Shown piece after piece: positions 48,013 to 56,759 of a stretch of 64,000 nt of DNA. Each line of letters begins with the position of its first letter. Position 1 is the first letter of the stretch. Position numbers and translations under genes: made by a program. The stretch is taken from positions 106,030-170,029 of the forward strand of contig NZ_JAPRAQ010000017.1 of NCBI RefSeq assembly GCF_029989365.1. Reading direction: 5' to 3'. Source of the DNA: Bradyrhizobium sp. Arg816. Lineage in GTDB: Bacteria; Pseudomonadota; Alphaproteobacteria; Rhizobiales; Xanthobacteraceae. Below the pieces are notes generated by a model. The model was not told the origin of the DNA, ran no database searches, and was given only the letters and a program-made list of their open reading frames with translations.

Positions 48013-48953
48013 ACATCGCAACAGTGTTCGAGATCGCGCTCGCCGCCGTGGTGCTGGGCCTCGCCATCTGGACGATCGCCGTCCCCGACACCTATTCGGC
48101 CACGGTCGGTTTTATCGCCTACGGACTGCTGGTTGCGCTGATCTGGGTCCGCCTTGACGCCGTCGATGTCGCGCTGACCGAGGCTGCAATTGGCGGAGGC
48201 CTCGGCGGCGTCTTGCTGTTGGGTGCGGCGGCCCGGCTGCGCGATACCGAGGCGATGACAACGGAAGGGCCCAGCCTGATCGTGCGCTTGAGCGCAGCCA
48301 TACTGTCCGCGTCGATCGCAGCAGCGCTGGCCGTCACGATCCTACTGCTGCCCGATCCGGCGCCAACGCTCGCGCCCGCCGTCGTCGCGAATGCCGGGGC
48401 GACCGGAATGACCAACCCCGTCACCAACGTGCTCATGGCATTCCGCGGAATGGACACCATGCTCGAGAAGGTCGTGCTCCTGCTCGCCATCGTCGGTGTC
48501 TGGTCGCTTGCGTCGGACCAGGCCTGGGGCGGTCGTCCCGGACCACGCCACCAGGCTGATCCAAATGGTGTTCTCGCCTTTCTTGCGCGCCTGTTGCCAC
48601 CCGCCGGCATCGTCGTCGGCATTTACATCCTGTGGACGGGCGCTGATCACCCCGGCGGAGCATTTCAGGGCGGCGCGGTTCTCGCGTCGATGTGGCTGCT
48701 GGTGATCATGGCCGGGTTGGTGGATACCCCGCCCGTGCGCAGTCGATGGCTACGGCTCATCCTGGTGGCCGGCCCCGGCCTATTCCTTGCCGTCGGCCTC
48801 GGCGGGCTCTGTTTTGGGTCGGCGTTCCTTGCCTATCCCGTTGCGTTCGCCAAGCCGCTAATTCTGAGCATTGAGGTCGCGATGCTCCTGACGATCGCGA
48901 CGACGCTCGGCCTGCTGCTCGCCGGTGCACCTGAAAGGAGCGCTGAGCGATGA
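48009..48953 (+). CDS. Fused MbhD (DUF4040)-like and MrpB-like antiporter subunit
   Basis: This 314-residue membrane protein joins two modules. The first 80 residues or so are the DUF4040/MbhD type (LIWVRLDAVDVALTEAAIGGG), which in standard Mrp systems is the C-terminal part of MrpA. A middle helix follows, and from about residue 140 the protein is MrpB-like (FRGMDTMLEKVVLLLAIVGV, then GADHPGGAFQGGAVLAS). ATG 48009 overlaps mrpG. The arrangement recalls the separate MbhD-E-F genes of archaeal membrane-bound hydrogenases, here as one gene. The NuoL-like part of MrpA is missing. Confidence 0.82.
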   Translation: MNIATVFEIALAAVVLGLAIWTIAVPDTYSATVGFIAYGLLVALIWVRLDAVDVALTEAAIGGGLGGVLLLGAAARLRDTEAMTTEGPSLIVRLSAAILSASIAAALAVTILLLPDPAPTLAPAVVANAGATGMTNPVTNVLMAFRGMDTMLEKVVLLLAIVGVWSLASDQAWGGRPGPRHQADPNGVLAFLARLLPPAGIVVGIYILWTGADHPGGAFQGGAVLASMWLLVIMAGLVDTPPVRSRWLRLILVAGPGLFLAVGLGGLCFGSAFLAYPVAFAKPLILSIEVAMLLTIATTLGLLLAGAPERSAER

Positions 48954-49291
48954 GCGCCGTGACGGTGTTCGGACTATGCGCCGCCGCGGCGGTCGGGCTC
49001 GGGCTCTACGGCCTGATTGCCAATCCGCAACCGCTTCGCAAGATCATCGCATTCAACCTGCTCGGCAGCGGCGTGTTTCTTATGTTCGGCATCGTCGGGC
49101 GGCGAGGCGCCGCAGCGGGCTTTGGCAACGACCCGGTGCCGCAGGCCCTGGTGATCACAGGAGTCGTGGTCGCGTTTTCCGCAACGGCTCTGGCGATCGC
49201 CTTGTTGCTGCGGCTTTTTCAGATCGCAGGCTCCACGACGCTCAACAGTCGGGCGGCGGCGAGCGCGCGCTCCGATCCGTCCGGTCACTGA
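48950..49291 (+). CDS. mrpC: Mrp-type antiporter subunit C (NuoK-like)
   Basis: This 113-residue, three-helix protein is MrpC/MnhC, homologous to NuoK. It carries YGLIANPQPLRKIIAFNLLGSGVFLMF and DPVPQALVITGVVVAFSATALAIAL (key residues in the PQALVITGIVV motif). The C-terminal tail is hydrophilic. It overlaps the fused B subunit by ATGA, and its stop shares a base with the mrpD start. Confidence 0.9.
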   Translation: MSAVTVFGLCAAAAVGLGLYGLIANPQPLRKIIAFNLLGSGVFLMFGIVGRRGAAAGFGNDPVPQALVITGVVVAFSATALAIALLLRLFQIAGSTTLNSRAAASARSDPSGH

Positions 49292-51063
49292 TGCTGCCCC
49301 CCGCCCCCGCGCTGGTGACCACCGCCGGCGGCTTCCTGCTGGTGCTGTCGATCGTCGTGCCGGTTGCGGGCGTCTTGCTGGCGTTCGTTCTCGGCGAGCG
49401 CTACGTCCGGCAGGTTGCCTCCACGGTCGTACCGGTCGGGTTGGCGATTGCTTTCGCCGTTCTCGTGCTCTTGCCGCGGAGCGACGGCCACCTCGTCTAC
49501 CTACTCGGCGCCTGGCCACCACCGCTCGGCGTAGCCCTCCGCGCGGACGGATTGTCGGCGGTCATGCTCGCGACGACGGCAGTCGTGATCTGCGCGGTCG
49601 CCATTTTTGCCGCAACCGATTTTCGTCCCCAATCTGTCGAAGCGCGCGCACCTTTCGCATTCTGGATCCTGCTTCTGGCAATCTGGGGCGCGCTGAACAC
49701 GATCTTCATCGCGGGAGATCTCTTCACGCTGTATGTTGCGCTGGAATTGCTGACGTTCGCCGCGGTGCCTCTGGTCTCTCTCGACGGTCGCGCGGAGACG
49801 CTTCGGGCTGCGTTGCGGTATCTGCTCTTCGCACTGCTCGGCTCGGTCCTCTACCTGATGGGCACCGCGCTGCTCTATGGTCTCTACGGCACCCTTGATA
49901 TCGCGTTGTTGTCGCATCGCGTGAACGCGGACTCCGGCGTGCTCATCGCGGCAGCCTTGATGACGACCGGTCTCCTCGCAAAAACTGCACTCTTTCCGTT
50001 GCACCTCTGGCTGCCGCCCGCTCACGCCGGCGCACCGGCCGCAGCTAGCGCGATCCTGTCCGCCTTGGTCGTGAAGGGATCGTTCTTCATCCTTGTGCGG
50101 CTCTGGTTCGACGTCATGCCGGGCTTGCCCGGCTTGGCTGCCGCACAATTGCTCGCGGCGCTGGGAGCCGGAGCGATCTTGTTCGGAAGCGTTGTCGCTC
50201 TCCGGCAAGAGCGCCTCAAGCTCCTGATTGCGTATTCGACGCTGGCTCAGATCGGATATCTCTTCCTGATGTTTCCTCTTGCGTTCGGCGCATCCGGGAA
50301 GCTCGAAAGTGACCAGGCCCTGGCGGGCGGCCTGTTGCAGGCAGTTTCCCATGCGACTGCCAAGGCGGCGATGTTCATGGCCGTCGGATCAATCTACGCC
50401 GGGCTCGGCCACGATCGCATCACCGGGCTGTGCGGTGTCGCGCGCGCCCTGCCCTTGAGCGTCCTGGCATTCGCAATTGGCGGCATCGCCTTGATGGGTG
50501 TTCAACCGAGCGGCGCGTCATTCGCGAAGGAACTATTGCTCCAGGAGACCGCGAGGACCGGACAATGGTGGTGGGCCATAGTGCTCCAGGCGGGCGGAAT
50601 GTTCACGACCGCCTATGTCGTGCTGGTCCTGTCCCATGCGCTCGCGCCATCGGACCAGCCGATTGTTCTCGTCGGCCCAGCCCCGCTCAGCCGCGACCTC
50701 GCGGCACTTGTCTTGGCCCTCTGTTCTTTGTTCCTTGGCTTGCTGCCCTGGGATTCGTATTTACCGGCCCCGTCTGATGCGGCATCCAAGCTGTTCGGCA
50801 TCGACGCGCTATCCAAATTGCTCCTGCCGGTGCTGGGAGGGGCGGCGCTCGCGATCCTGCTCAGCCCGTGGCCACACCCGCTCGGCTCATCCGCAGCCTG
50901 GAAAGCGCTCATGAGAGTGGTCGGTCCGCTCCGGCGCGGCTGTCTTAGATTCGGCAGCCTTATCGAAAGAGGCGACGAAGTTCTCCGTCAATGGTCCGCC
51001 GCGGGCATCTCCCTGCTCCTGGTGTCGCTGCTGCTTGCCGCGTCGATGCTCGCAGCAAATTGA
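49291..51063 (+). CDS. mrpD: Mrp-type antiporter subunit D (NuoL/M/N-like)
   Basis: This 590-residue protein has about 14 membrane helices and is the only NuoL/M/N-type proton-channel subunit in the operon. It has the conserved helix-5 glutamate in LYVALELLTFAAVPL and the helix-7 lysine in LLAKTALFPLHLWLPPAHAG. HATAKAAMFMAVGSIYAG and GVQPSGASFAKELLL also fit. The ATG at 49291 overlaps the mrpC stop; the same frame is open upstream, but only as a shadow. Ordinary Mrp antiporters also need MrpA; here MrpD alone carries that type of channel. Confidence 0.9.
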   Translation: MLPPAPALVTTAGGFLLVLSIVVPVAGVLLAFVLGERYVRQVASTVVPVGLAIAFAVLVLLPRSDGHLVYLLGAWPPPLGVALRADGLSAVMLATTAVVICAVAIFAATDFRPQSVEARAPFAFWILLLAIWGALNTIFIAGDLFTLYVALELLTFAAVPLVSLDGRAETLRAALRYLLFALLGSVLYLMGTALLYGLYGTLDIALLSHRVNADSGVLIAAALMTTGLLAKTALFPLHLWLPPAHAGAPAAASAILSALVVKGSFFILVRLWFDVMPGLPGLAAAQLLAALGAGAILFGSVVALRQERLKLLIAYSTLAQIGYLFLMFPLAFGASGKLESDQALAGGLLQAVSHATAKAAMFMAVGSIYAGLGHDRITGLCGVARALPLSVLAFAIGGIALMGVQPSGASFAKELLLQETARTGQWWWAIVLQAGGMFTTAYVVLVLSHALAPSDQPIVLVGPAPLSRDLAALVLALCSLFLGLLPWDSYLPAPSDAASKLFGIDALSKLLLPVLGGAALAILLSPWPHPLGSSAAWKALMRVVGPLRRGCLRFGSLIERGDEVLRQWSAAGISLLLVSLLLAASMLAAN

Positions 51064-51213
51064 AGACTCAGAACAGCCGGATCGCGCAGATCGGGCCGAG
51101 GGATTCCCCTGCTCTAATGATCCGGAACATTCTCTCCCGCGCCCAAGGGTTTTCTCGGATGTCGAGCTTGCAATTCGCCGTTTAGTCTCCGCGCCATGCA
51201 GTTGGCATCAGTC

Positions 51214-51234
51214 TTCCCGCGGTCCCTGCGGGAA
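51214..51234 (+). promoter_or_regulatory. Hairpin just upstream of the DUF1269 gene
   Basis: TTCCCGC and GCGGGAA form a perfect seven-base stem with loop GGTCCCT, ending 6 bases before the ribosome-binding sequence AGGAGG. It could regulate translation or terminate transcription from the mrp operon. Confidence 0.4.
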
Positions 51235-51250
51235 TGCCCAGGAGGTCTCC

Positions 51251-51754
51251 ATGTCTGATCTGGTTGCGATCGTATACCCGACCGAAGCAAAGGCCGAAGA
51301 AGTCCGAACTCGGCTGCTCAAACTGCAAAAGGAATATTTGATCACCATCAGTGACGCCGTGATCGCCGTCAAGGCCGAGAACGGCAACATCAAGCTCAAC
51401 CAGCTCGTCAACACCACGGCGACGGGCGCGATTACCGGCAGCTTCTGGGGACTCCTGGTCGGCGTGCTCTTCCTCAATCCGATCATCGGTGTCGCGGTCG
51501 GCGCTGCGTCCGGCGCGCTTGGAGGCGCCTTGTCCGATTTCGGCATCAACGATTCCTTCATGAAGGAGCTGTCCGCTTCGCTCCACCCCGGTAACGCCGC
51601 GCTCTTCGTCCTGATCAAGAACATGACGGCAGACAAGGTGTTGAACGAAATCAAGGATGCCGGCGGAGTCGTATTGAAAACGTCCCTGGACGAGACCAAG
51701 GAAAAGATCCTGCGCGATGCGCTCGCCAGCGCGGCGGAGCGGCCGGCGGCCTGA
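51251..51754 (+). CDS. DUF1269-family membrane-associated protein
   Basis: This 167-residue protein belongs to the DUF1269 family. It has an N-terminal alpha/beta segment (LVAIVYPTEAKAEEVRTRLLKLQKE), a glycine-rich hydrophobic hairpin (about residues 57-98) and a C-terminal segment ending in charged helices. The family is widespread but its function is not established; association with membranes and stress is often proposed. The ATG at 51251 follows CCAGGAGGTCTCC. Its stop lies 6 bp from that of the convergent Bax-inhibitor-1 gene. Confidence 0.82.
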   Translation: MSDLVAIVYPTEAKAEEVRTRLLKLQKEYLITISDAVIAVKAENGNIKLNQLVNTTATGAITGSFWGLLVGVLFLNPIIGVAVGAASGALGGALSDFGINDSFMKELSASLHPGNAALFVLIKNMTADKVLNEIKDAGGVVLKTSLDETKEKILRDALASAAERPAA

Positions 51755-51760
51755 AGCCGC

Positions 51761-52471
51761 CTACCGCCTACCGCCGAGCAGGCGCAGCAGCATCATGAAC
51801 AGATTGAGGAAGTTGAGGTAGAGCGACAGTGCCGCGATCACCGACTTGCGGCCTGCCGTCGTCGCATCGTCCCTGCTCTCGTACATCGCCTTGATCCGCT
51901 GCGTATCATAGGCCGTGAGTCCCGCAAAGACGCCTACGCCGACGATCGAGATCAACCAATCGAGCCCCGTCGACCTCAGGAAGATATTGACCAGGCTTGC
52001 GACGATGATGCCGATCAGGCCCATGAACAGGAAGCTGCCGACCGCGGACAGGTCGCGCCTCGTGGTGTAGCCGAAGACGCTGAGTGCCCCGAACATCGCG
52101 GCCGCGATGAAGAACACGCGCGTGATCGAGGTGCTGGTGTAGATGTGCAGCAGCGTCGAGAGCGAGACGCCGACCAGCGCGGCATAGACGAAGAAAAGAA
52201 TGCGCGCTGTTTCCGCCGACAGCGTATTGATGCGCGCCCCGATGAAGAACACCAGCCCGAGTGGCGCCAGGATGAAAACCCACATCAACGGGCTCTCGAG
52301 CAATGCGGGACCCATGAGCTGATACGTCAGCCACGCCACAATTGCGGTCAGGCCCACGCCCGCGGCCATATAATTGTAGATGCGCAGCATGTAGGCGCGC
52401 AATCCGGGATCGATCGCAAGCGCGCCGCCACCAGTGCCTGAGGCAGTCAGATTCGGATCATAGTTCGACAT
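51761..52471 (-). CDS. Bax inhibitor-1/YccA family membrane protein
   Basis: This 236-residue protein has seven hydrophobic segments and the family's C-terminal signature: GLTAYDTQRIK followed by SLYLNFLNLFMMLLRLLG. Bacterial members (YccA, YbhL) are inner-membrane proteins that act as pH-sensitive calcium leak channels or modulate FtsH. ATG 52471 is preceded by GGAGGCAAGCG at proper spacing, so I prefer it to the start 33 bp upstream. It is a single-gene unit convergent with the DUF1269 gene. Confidence 0.9.
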   Translation of the reverse strand: MSNYDPNLTASGTGGGALAIDPGLRAYMLRIYNYMAAGVGLTAIVAWLTYQLMGPALLESPLMWVFILAPLGLVFFIGARINTLSAETARILFFVYAALVGVSLSTLLHIYTSTSITRVFFIAAAMFGALSVFGYTTRRDLSAVGSFLFMGLIGIIVASLVNIFLRSTGLDWLISIVGVGVFAGLTAYDTQRIKAMYESRDDATTAGRKSVIAALSLYLNFLNLFMMLLRLLGGRR

Positions 52472-52974
52472 CGCTTGCCTCCACGGATTGGTTCGCATGA
52501 ACAAACGAAGCTAGCGGTCCGGCCCCTGCGGGGGCATCGGATGATCACCCGAGCGCCGGAAGATATATCACCCTATCTCGGGATACCCGTATCTGCCAGA
52601 GCGACTTACCGAAACCGACCATGACGCCGCCGTTCTGCACGCCAGGCATATCGCGACTGAACTCGCTAAGGCGGGCGAGTTGTTCCGCGCGAGCTTCGTG
52701 CTGGTCGCCCCGGCCGCTGCGCCCGGGTCGGCAAGTCCTCATTAGAAACGGTCGACCGATTTCCTGCCTCGCCCTCTACATAGAATCCCTGATGTGTCGA
52801 CCGAGATGCTGCCTCTAGTCTCTTAACCGAGGGTGGTCGGCCTACCCCGTTCAAATTCGACCCTTCCGCCCACCTCATCTCCGGGGTTGAGGGCTCGCTG
52901 CACGCGTCCGCGTCTATGCGTTGGCCGTCGGCGCTATCTCGATCTGAAGTGTTGTGGGTCAGTTGGAGACAAGC
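52472..52974. other. Intergenic region of about 500 bp
   Basis: This gap lies between the Bax-inhibitor-1 gene (minus) and the small secreted protein (plus). A 65-codon minus-strand ORF at 52545-52742 has plausible composition but no recognisable family and no clear ribosome-binding site. No repeat, RNA gene or operator was recognised. Confidence 0.4.
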
Positions 52975-53211
52975 ATGAATGTCCGGACCATTTGCGGTGC
53001 CTTGATCCTTGCCGGATCGATTGCGACCGCGCAGTCGACCAGTTCCCAGGCGCAGACGACCGATCCGGCCGCATCCGTGCCAAAGCAGGTCACGACACCT
53101 GCCCCAAGCACCGCCGCGCCAAATACGAATACCAACCCCACCAAGCATCGCTACTGGCGTCATCGCGGCGGCTCGCATCCCCATTATGGCAGCCGCCGTG
53201 TTCGCACCTGA
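52975..53211 (+). CDS. Small secreted protein with basic C-terminus
   Basis: This 78-residue protein has an N-terminal signal peptide (ICGALILAGSIATAQ, likely cut after the SSQAQ region), a Thr/Pro/Ala-rich middle and a short His/Arg/Tyr-rich tail (KHRYWRHRGGSHPHYG). The family is not recognised; such small periplasmic proteins are common in these bacteria. TTGGAGACAAGC precedes the ATG. It lies 52 bp before the AI-2E permease start and may be co-transcribed with it. Confidence 0.6.
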   Translation: MNVRTICGALILAGSIATAQSTSSQAQTTDPAASVPKQVTTPAPSTAAPNTNTNPTKHRYWRHRGGSHPHYGSRRVRT

Positions 53212-53263
53212 GCCCCGGCGCGACAGTTCGTCATTGCAATCCGCCGCCGAGACACCCCAATCG

Positions 53264-54397
53264 ATGAGCGATGTGAGGACAGGACAAGAGCAACAGCGCG
53301 AGGCCGTGGTCCGCGATCCTCCAGACCAGGGCACCGACAGGCGGCGCGGCTTTCTCGCAACGGGTCTCGCCCTGCTCGCCATTTGCGTTGCTCTCTTCCT
53401 CGTATGGCAAACCGCCTCGAGTCTTCTCATCATCTTCGCAGGCGTGCTGTTTGCTGCCTTTCTGGATGCCGCCGCACGCGCATTGGCGCTACTAATTCCA
53501 CTCAATCGCGTCTGGCGGCTGACATTCGTGCTTCTGCTGTTCACCACCATGGTCGGACTAGGCCTCGCCTGGGGAGGCGGCAAGCTGCCGCAGCAAACAC
53601 GCATCCTGCTGGAGGTAATGGACATCCAATTCGACGTCTTGCAGCAACGCCTTTTGACCTACGGCGTCGATCTGCTTGGTCCGGAATCGGGGCGCGATTT
53701 TGCGCAATGGCTGCTGTCCGATCAAGGCCGGTTCTTCAGCCACGCCCAGCTCGTCCTTGGCAGAGCGTCGAGCTTCCTGACCGGTGTGCTGGTGATCGCG
53801 TTCCTCGGTATCCTCTTCGCCTTTGATCCCACCAGCCATCGCGAGAGTCTGGTGATGCTGGCGAAGCCTTCCTATCGCGCCCGAACACGCGCCGTAATGA
53901 ACGAGATGGGAAACGTCCTGCGGCTGTGGTTCGTCGGACAGCTGATCCGCATCATCCTGATGACACTGTGCGTGTGGGTCGCGCTCTATCTGATCGGGCT
54001 TCCCGGTCCCTTCGTGCTTGGGCTGCAGGCGGGCCTTTCCAACTTCGTTCCGTATCTGGGGCCCATCCTTGCCGCGATCCCGATCGCGCTCGTCGCGATG
54101 CCGCTCGGCGCATCGCTACTGATCTGGGCCGTCGTCATCTACACAATCATTCAATCGATCGAGGGCTATGTGATCGGCCCGTTGATCCAGCGCCAGGCGG
54201 TCGAAATTCCTCCCGCATGGACATTGGTCGCGATCGTGCTGTTGGGCGCAATGCTGGGCGTGATGGGTATCGCACTCGCCATGCCGCTGGTCGCGGTCGG
54301 CCGGGTCGCGATCATTAGATTCTACGTCGAGGATTACCTCGGCGATAGCAGCGGGCGCATGTCCAACAAGGGACCATCGCAAATGGGAGCGCCATGA
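53264..54397 (+). CDS. AI-2E-type (PerM/YdiK) family permease
   Basis: This 377-residue membrane protein has the AI-2E/PerM layout: two N-terminal helices (FLATGLALLAICVALFLVW and following) and an amphipathic middle. A C-terminal helical block follows with LRLWFVGQLIRIILMTL, GLQAGLSNFVPYLGPILAAIP and IQSIEGYVIGPLIQ. Family members include proton/sodium antiporters and the proposed AI-2 exporter; the substrate here is unknown. ATG 53264 is the best-placed start, but one at 53186 is possible and would overlap the preceding gene. Its end overlaps the next gene by ATGA. Confidence 0.85.
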   Translation: MSDVRTGQEQQREAVVRDPPDQGTDRRRGFLATGLALLAICVALFLVWQTASSLLIIFAGVLFAAFLDAAARALALLIPLNRVWRLTFVLLLFTTMVGLGLAWGGGKLPQQTRILLEVMDIQFDVLQQRLLTYGVDLLGPESGRDFAQWLLSDQGRFFSHAQLVLGRASSFLTGVLVIAFLGILFAFDPTSHRESLVMLAKPSYRARTRAVMNEMGNVLRLWFVGQLIRIILMTLCVWVALYLIGLPGPFVLGLQAGLSNFVPYLGPILAAIPIALVAMPLGASLLIWAVVIYTIIQSIEGYVIGPLIQRQAVEIPPAWTLVAIVLLGAMLGVMGIALAMPLVAVGRVAIIRFYVEDYLGDSSGRMSNKGPSQMGAP

Positions 54398-54993
54398 GCG
54401 AGATTCGAGCCGAACGGAACAATGGAATGGAGCCATCCCCGGCGCACGCGCGGATGACACGTTTTCTGTGGCAGCAACTTCCCTACATCATTGCACTGGT
54501 GCTCGCCGTCGCGGGCGTCGCCTATACCAACGCCTCTCACCAGCCTCTCGTTGGCTATTGGGAGTTTCTCGCGCTCGCCATCGGCGTTGTGTGCGTCATC
54601 AACAAATGGCCGGAGGTCGATGGCAAGGAGGCCCGGTGGCGACTGATCTGGACCCAGGCGCTGCACTGGGTTGCCGTCCTGGTCACGATGAACATCATGC
54701 TGGTGTCAGGCGTTCAGCAATTGTTGCCGACGCCGGCAACCAGCCTCGTTCTTCTCACATTACTTGCGCTCGGCACCTTCCTCGCGGGCGTCAGTCTTCT
54801 GTCGCCGCAAATTGCCTTCCTCGGCCTTGCGATGGGCGTCACGGTTCCGGCGATATCCTGGTTACAGCAATCCATCATCTTCTTCCTGTTGGGCGCCGTC
54901 CTGCTGATCGGCCTCGGCATCACGTTCTGGCTTCGCCAGGATCGCAGCCCAGGGAGTTCGCCAACCGACACCGGAAGTCAAATGGAGGCCTGA
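54394..54993 (+). CDS. Hypothetical inner-membrane protein
   Basis: This 199-residue protein is not recognised. It has five to six hydrophobic segments (for example LPYIIALVLAVAGVAYT, FLALAIGVVCVI, LVLLTLLALGTFLAGVSLL and IIFFLLGAVLLIGLGITFWL) with short charged linkers. It overlaps the permease gene by ATGA and ends exactly where the DUF992 gene begins, so it belongs to the operon leading to RND system 2. A helper role for the permease or the pump is possible. Confidence 0.65.
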   Translation: MSEIRAERNNGMEPSPAHARMTRFLWQQLPYIIALVLAVAGVAYTNASHQPLVGYWEFLALAIGVVCVINKWPEVDGKEARWRLIWTQALHWVAVLVTMNIMLVSGVQQLLPTPATSLVLLTLLALGTFLAGVSLLSPQIAFLGLAMGVTVPAISWLQQSIIFFLLGAVLLIGLGITFWLRQDRSPGSSPTDTGSQMEA

Positions 54994-55479
54994 ATGCGCA
55001 TTAACCTGCTTCTTGCGATCATCTGCGGATCCGCCTTGATGTGCGCCGACGCTCTGCCCGCACGCGCCGAGGCCTTCAGGGTCGGCCGGCTCGTATGCAC
55101 CAGCACTCCGCGCGTTGGGCTGGTGCTCGGCTCCGCGCAGGAGCTTCGTTGCGTATTCATCACGAGACGCCCGACCCGGCAGTACGTCTACGACGGACGG
55201 ATCAGGCGCGTTGGTCTCGACATCGGCGTGACCAGCGCAGGAACCCTCTCATGGGCCGTCCTCGCCAGGAACTCGCGCGTCGGCCCCGGCACGCTGCGCG
55301 GGAGCTACGTGGGGGCGAGCGGCAATGTCGCGTTCGGCCCCGGTCTCGGAGCGAACGTTCTGATCGGAGGCTCTCGCCGGACGATTGCGCTCCAGCCTCT
55401 GTCGATCGAACGATCGATCGGATTGAACCTTGCGGCGGGAGTTACGAACCTGACACTCGGCTCGCGCGGACCGGGATAG
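54994..55479 (+). CDS. DUF992 secreted protein
   Basis: This 161-residue protein has a signal peptide (LLAIICGSALMCADALPARA) and a DUF992-type domain: VGRLVCTSTPRVGLVLGSAQ, RCVF, GLDIGVTSAGTLSWAV and GSRRTIALQPLSIE. The domain is found mainly in alphaproteobacteria, and its role in the periplasm is unknown. The ATG directly follows the previous stop codon. Two cysteines in the mature part (VCTS, LRCVF) could form a disulfide. It precedes the adaptor of RND system 2 by 35 bp. Confidence 0.82.
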   Translation: MRINLLLAIICGSALMCADALPARAEAFRVGRLVCTSTPRVGLVLGSAQELRCVFITRRPTRQYVYDGRIRRVGLDIGVTSAGTLSWAVLARNSRVGPGTLRGSYVGASGNVAFGPGLGANVLIGGSRRTIALQPLSIERSIGLNLAAGVTNLTLGSRGPG

Positions 55480-55514
55480 CGGCTTGTCCCGAACGCCGGA
55501 GCAAGGAGCGGACA

Positions 55515-56759
55515 ATGGACCTTGCGGACGTCTCGGTCAGGATGCTGGCGGCGGGCTTCCTGACATTCATCGCTGGCGGCACGGGCTGGACACAGCCAGT
55601 CGCAGGCCCTCCGCCCGCTGTCGGCATCGTGGAAGCGATCAGACGACCGATCACCGAGACCAACGAATTCCTCGGGCGGATCGAGGCGGTCAATCGCGTC
55701 AATGTCGTGGCTCGCGTCACCGCATTCCTGGAGCAACGGTTGTTCGTCGAGGGTGCCGAGCTCAAGAAGGGCGCCCCGCTTTACCGGCTCGAGCGCGGTC
55801 CGTTCGAGGCCGATCTCGCGTCAAAGCAGGCGCAGGTGGCCCAGCTCCGAGCGATGCTCGAGAACGCCAAGCTGACGACCGACCGGGCGCGTACGCTGCT
55901 CAGCGGGCCGGCCGGTCAGCAATCGACCTACGACGCGGCGATCGCCAACCAACGCAGCCTGGAAGCCCAGGTCCAGGCCGCGCAGGCACAAGTCGATGCG
56001 TCACAGATCAACCTCGATTACACCATGATCAGCGCGCCGATCGACGGCAAGATCGGACGTACGTCCGTGACCGAAGGCAATGTCGTCGGTCCCAGCTCGG
56101 GCGTACTGACCACGATCGTCAGCCAGGATCCGATGTACGTCACCTTCCCGGTGCCGTTGCGCCAGGGGCTCGAACTACGCGAACGCTATGGTCCGCAGGG
56201 AGGCTTGGAAGCCGTGGTGATCCGGCTGCGGCTGCCCAATGGCCGCATGTATGGCAAGTCCGGCAAGCTCGATTTTGTCGACAACACCATCGCCCAGAAC
56301 ACGGACACGATCACCGTGCGCGGCGAGATCGCAAACCCGATCCTGCGCGCGCCGTCCGCCGCGGGCGTAACCGTTCACGAACTGACTGACGGCGAATTCG
56401 TCACGGTCTTGCTGGAAGGTGTCCAGCCCATCGAAGTGTTGGCGGTCCCGCGTTCGGCGGTGCTGTCCGATCAGCAGGGTGACTATGTCCTCACCGTTGG
56501 CGCCGGCGATAAGGCCGAACAACGCCGCGTCAAGCTGGGGCAATCGACGCCCACCATAGCCTCCGTCATCAGCGGCCTCGCGGCAGGCGACAAGGTCATC
56601 GTCGAAGGCCTGCAAAGAGTTCGTCCAGGTCAGGCGGTTTCTCCGGGCCCGGCGAGCGCGCTGATCCAGTCGAGCATGAATGCCGGCACAGGCGACGCGC
56701 CTTCGCAGCCAGACCATGGCGGTTCAACTGGTCCGCGCCCGGAGGACAAAAAGCCATGA
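55515..56759 (+). CDS. RND periplasmic adaptor (system 2)
   Basis: This 414-residue membrane-fusion protein of the AcrA/MexA type has a hydrophobic N-terminal signal, lipoyl half-motifs around a coiled coil (GAELKKGAPLYRLERGPFEADLA, then MISAPIDGKIGRTSVTEGNVVG), a beta-barrel and a C-terminal domain (LPNGRMYGKSGKLDFVDN, VPRSAVLSDQQGDYV). No lipobox is seen, so it is probably held by an uncleaved signal. GCAAGGAGCGGAC precedes ATG 55515; the longer frame upstream shadows the DUF992 gene. It overlaps the pump gene by ATGA. Confidence 0.9.
   Translation: MDLADVSVRMLAAGFLTFIAGGTGWTQPVAGPPPAVGIVEAIRRPITETNEFLGRIEAVNRVNVVARVTAFLEQRLFVEGAELKKGAPLYRLERGPFEADLASKQAQVAQLRAMLENAKLTTDRARTLLSGPAGQQSTYDAAIANQRSLEAQVQAAQAQVDASQINLDYTMISAPIDGKIGRTSVTEGNVVGPSSGVLTTIVSQDPMYVTFPVPLRQGLELRERYGPQGGLEAVVIRLRLPNGRMYGKSGKLDFVDNTIAQNTDTITVRGEIANPILRAPSAAGVTVHELTDGEFVTVLLEGVQPIEVLAVPRSAVLSDQQGDYVLTVGAGDKAEQRRVKLGQSTPTIASVISGLAAGDKVIVEGLQRVRPGQAVSPGPASALIQSSMNAGTGDAPSQPDHGGSTGPRPEDKKP

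Noticed and set aside
51035..51250. N-terminal extension of the DUF1269 protein
   Set aside because: The frame is open, but the extension lacks family similarity and the ATG at 51251 has a near-perfect ribosome-binding site.
52545..52742. 65-codon minus-strand ORF upstream of the Bax-inhibitor gene
   Set aside because: It has no recognised family, no clear ribosome-binding site and is short in G+C-rich DNA.
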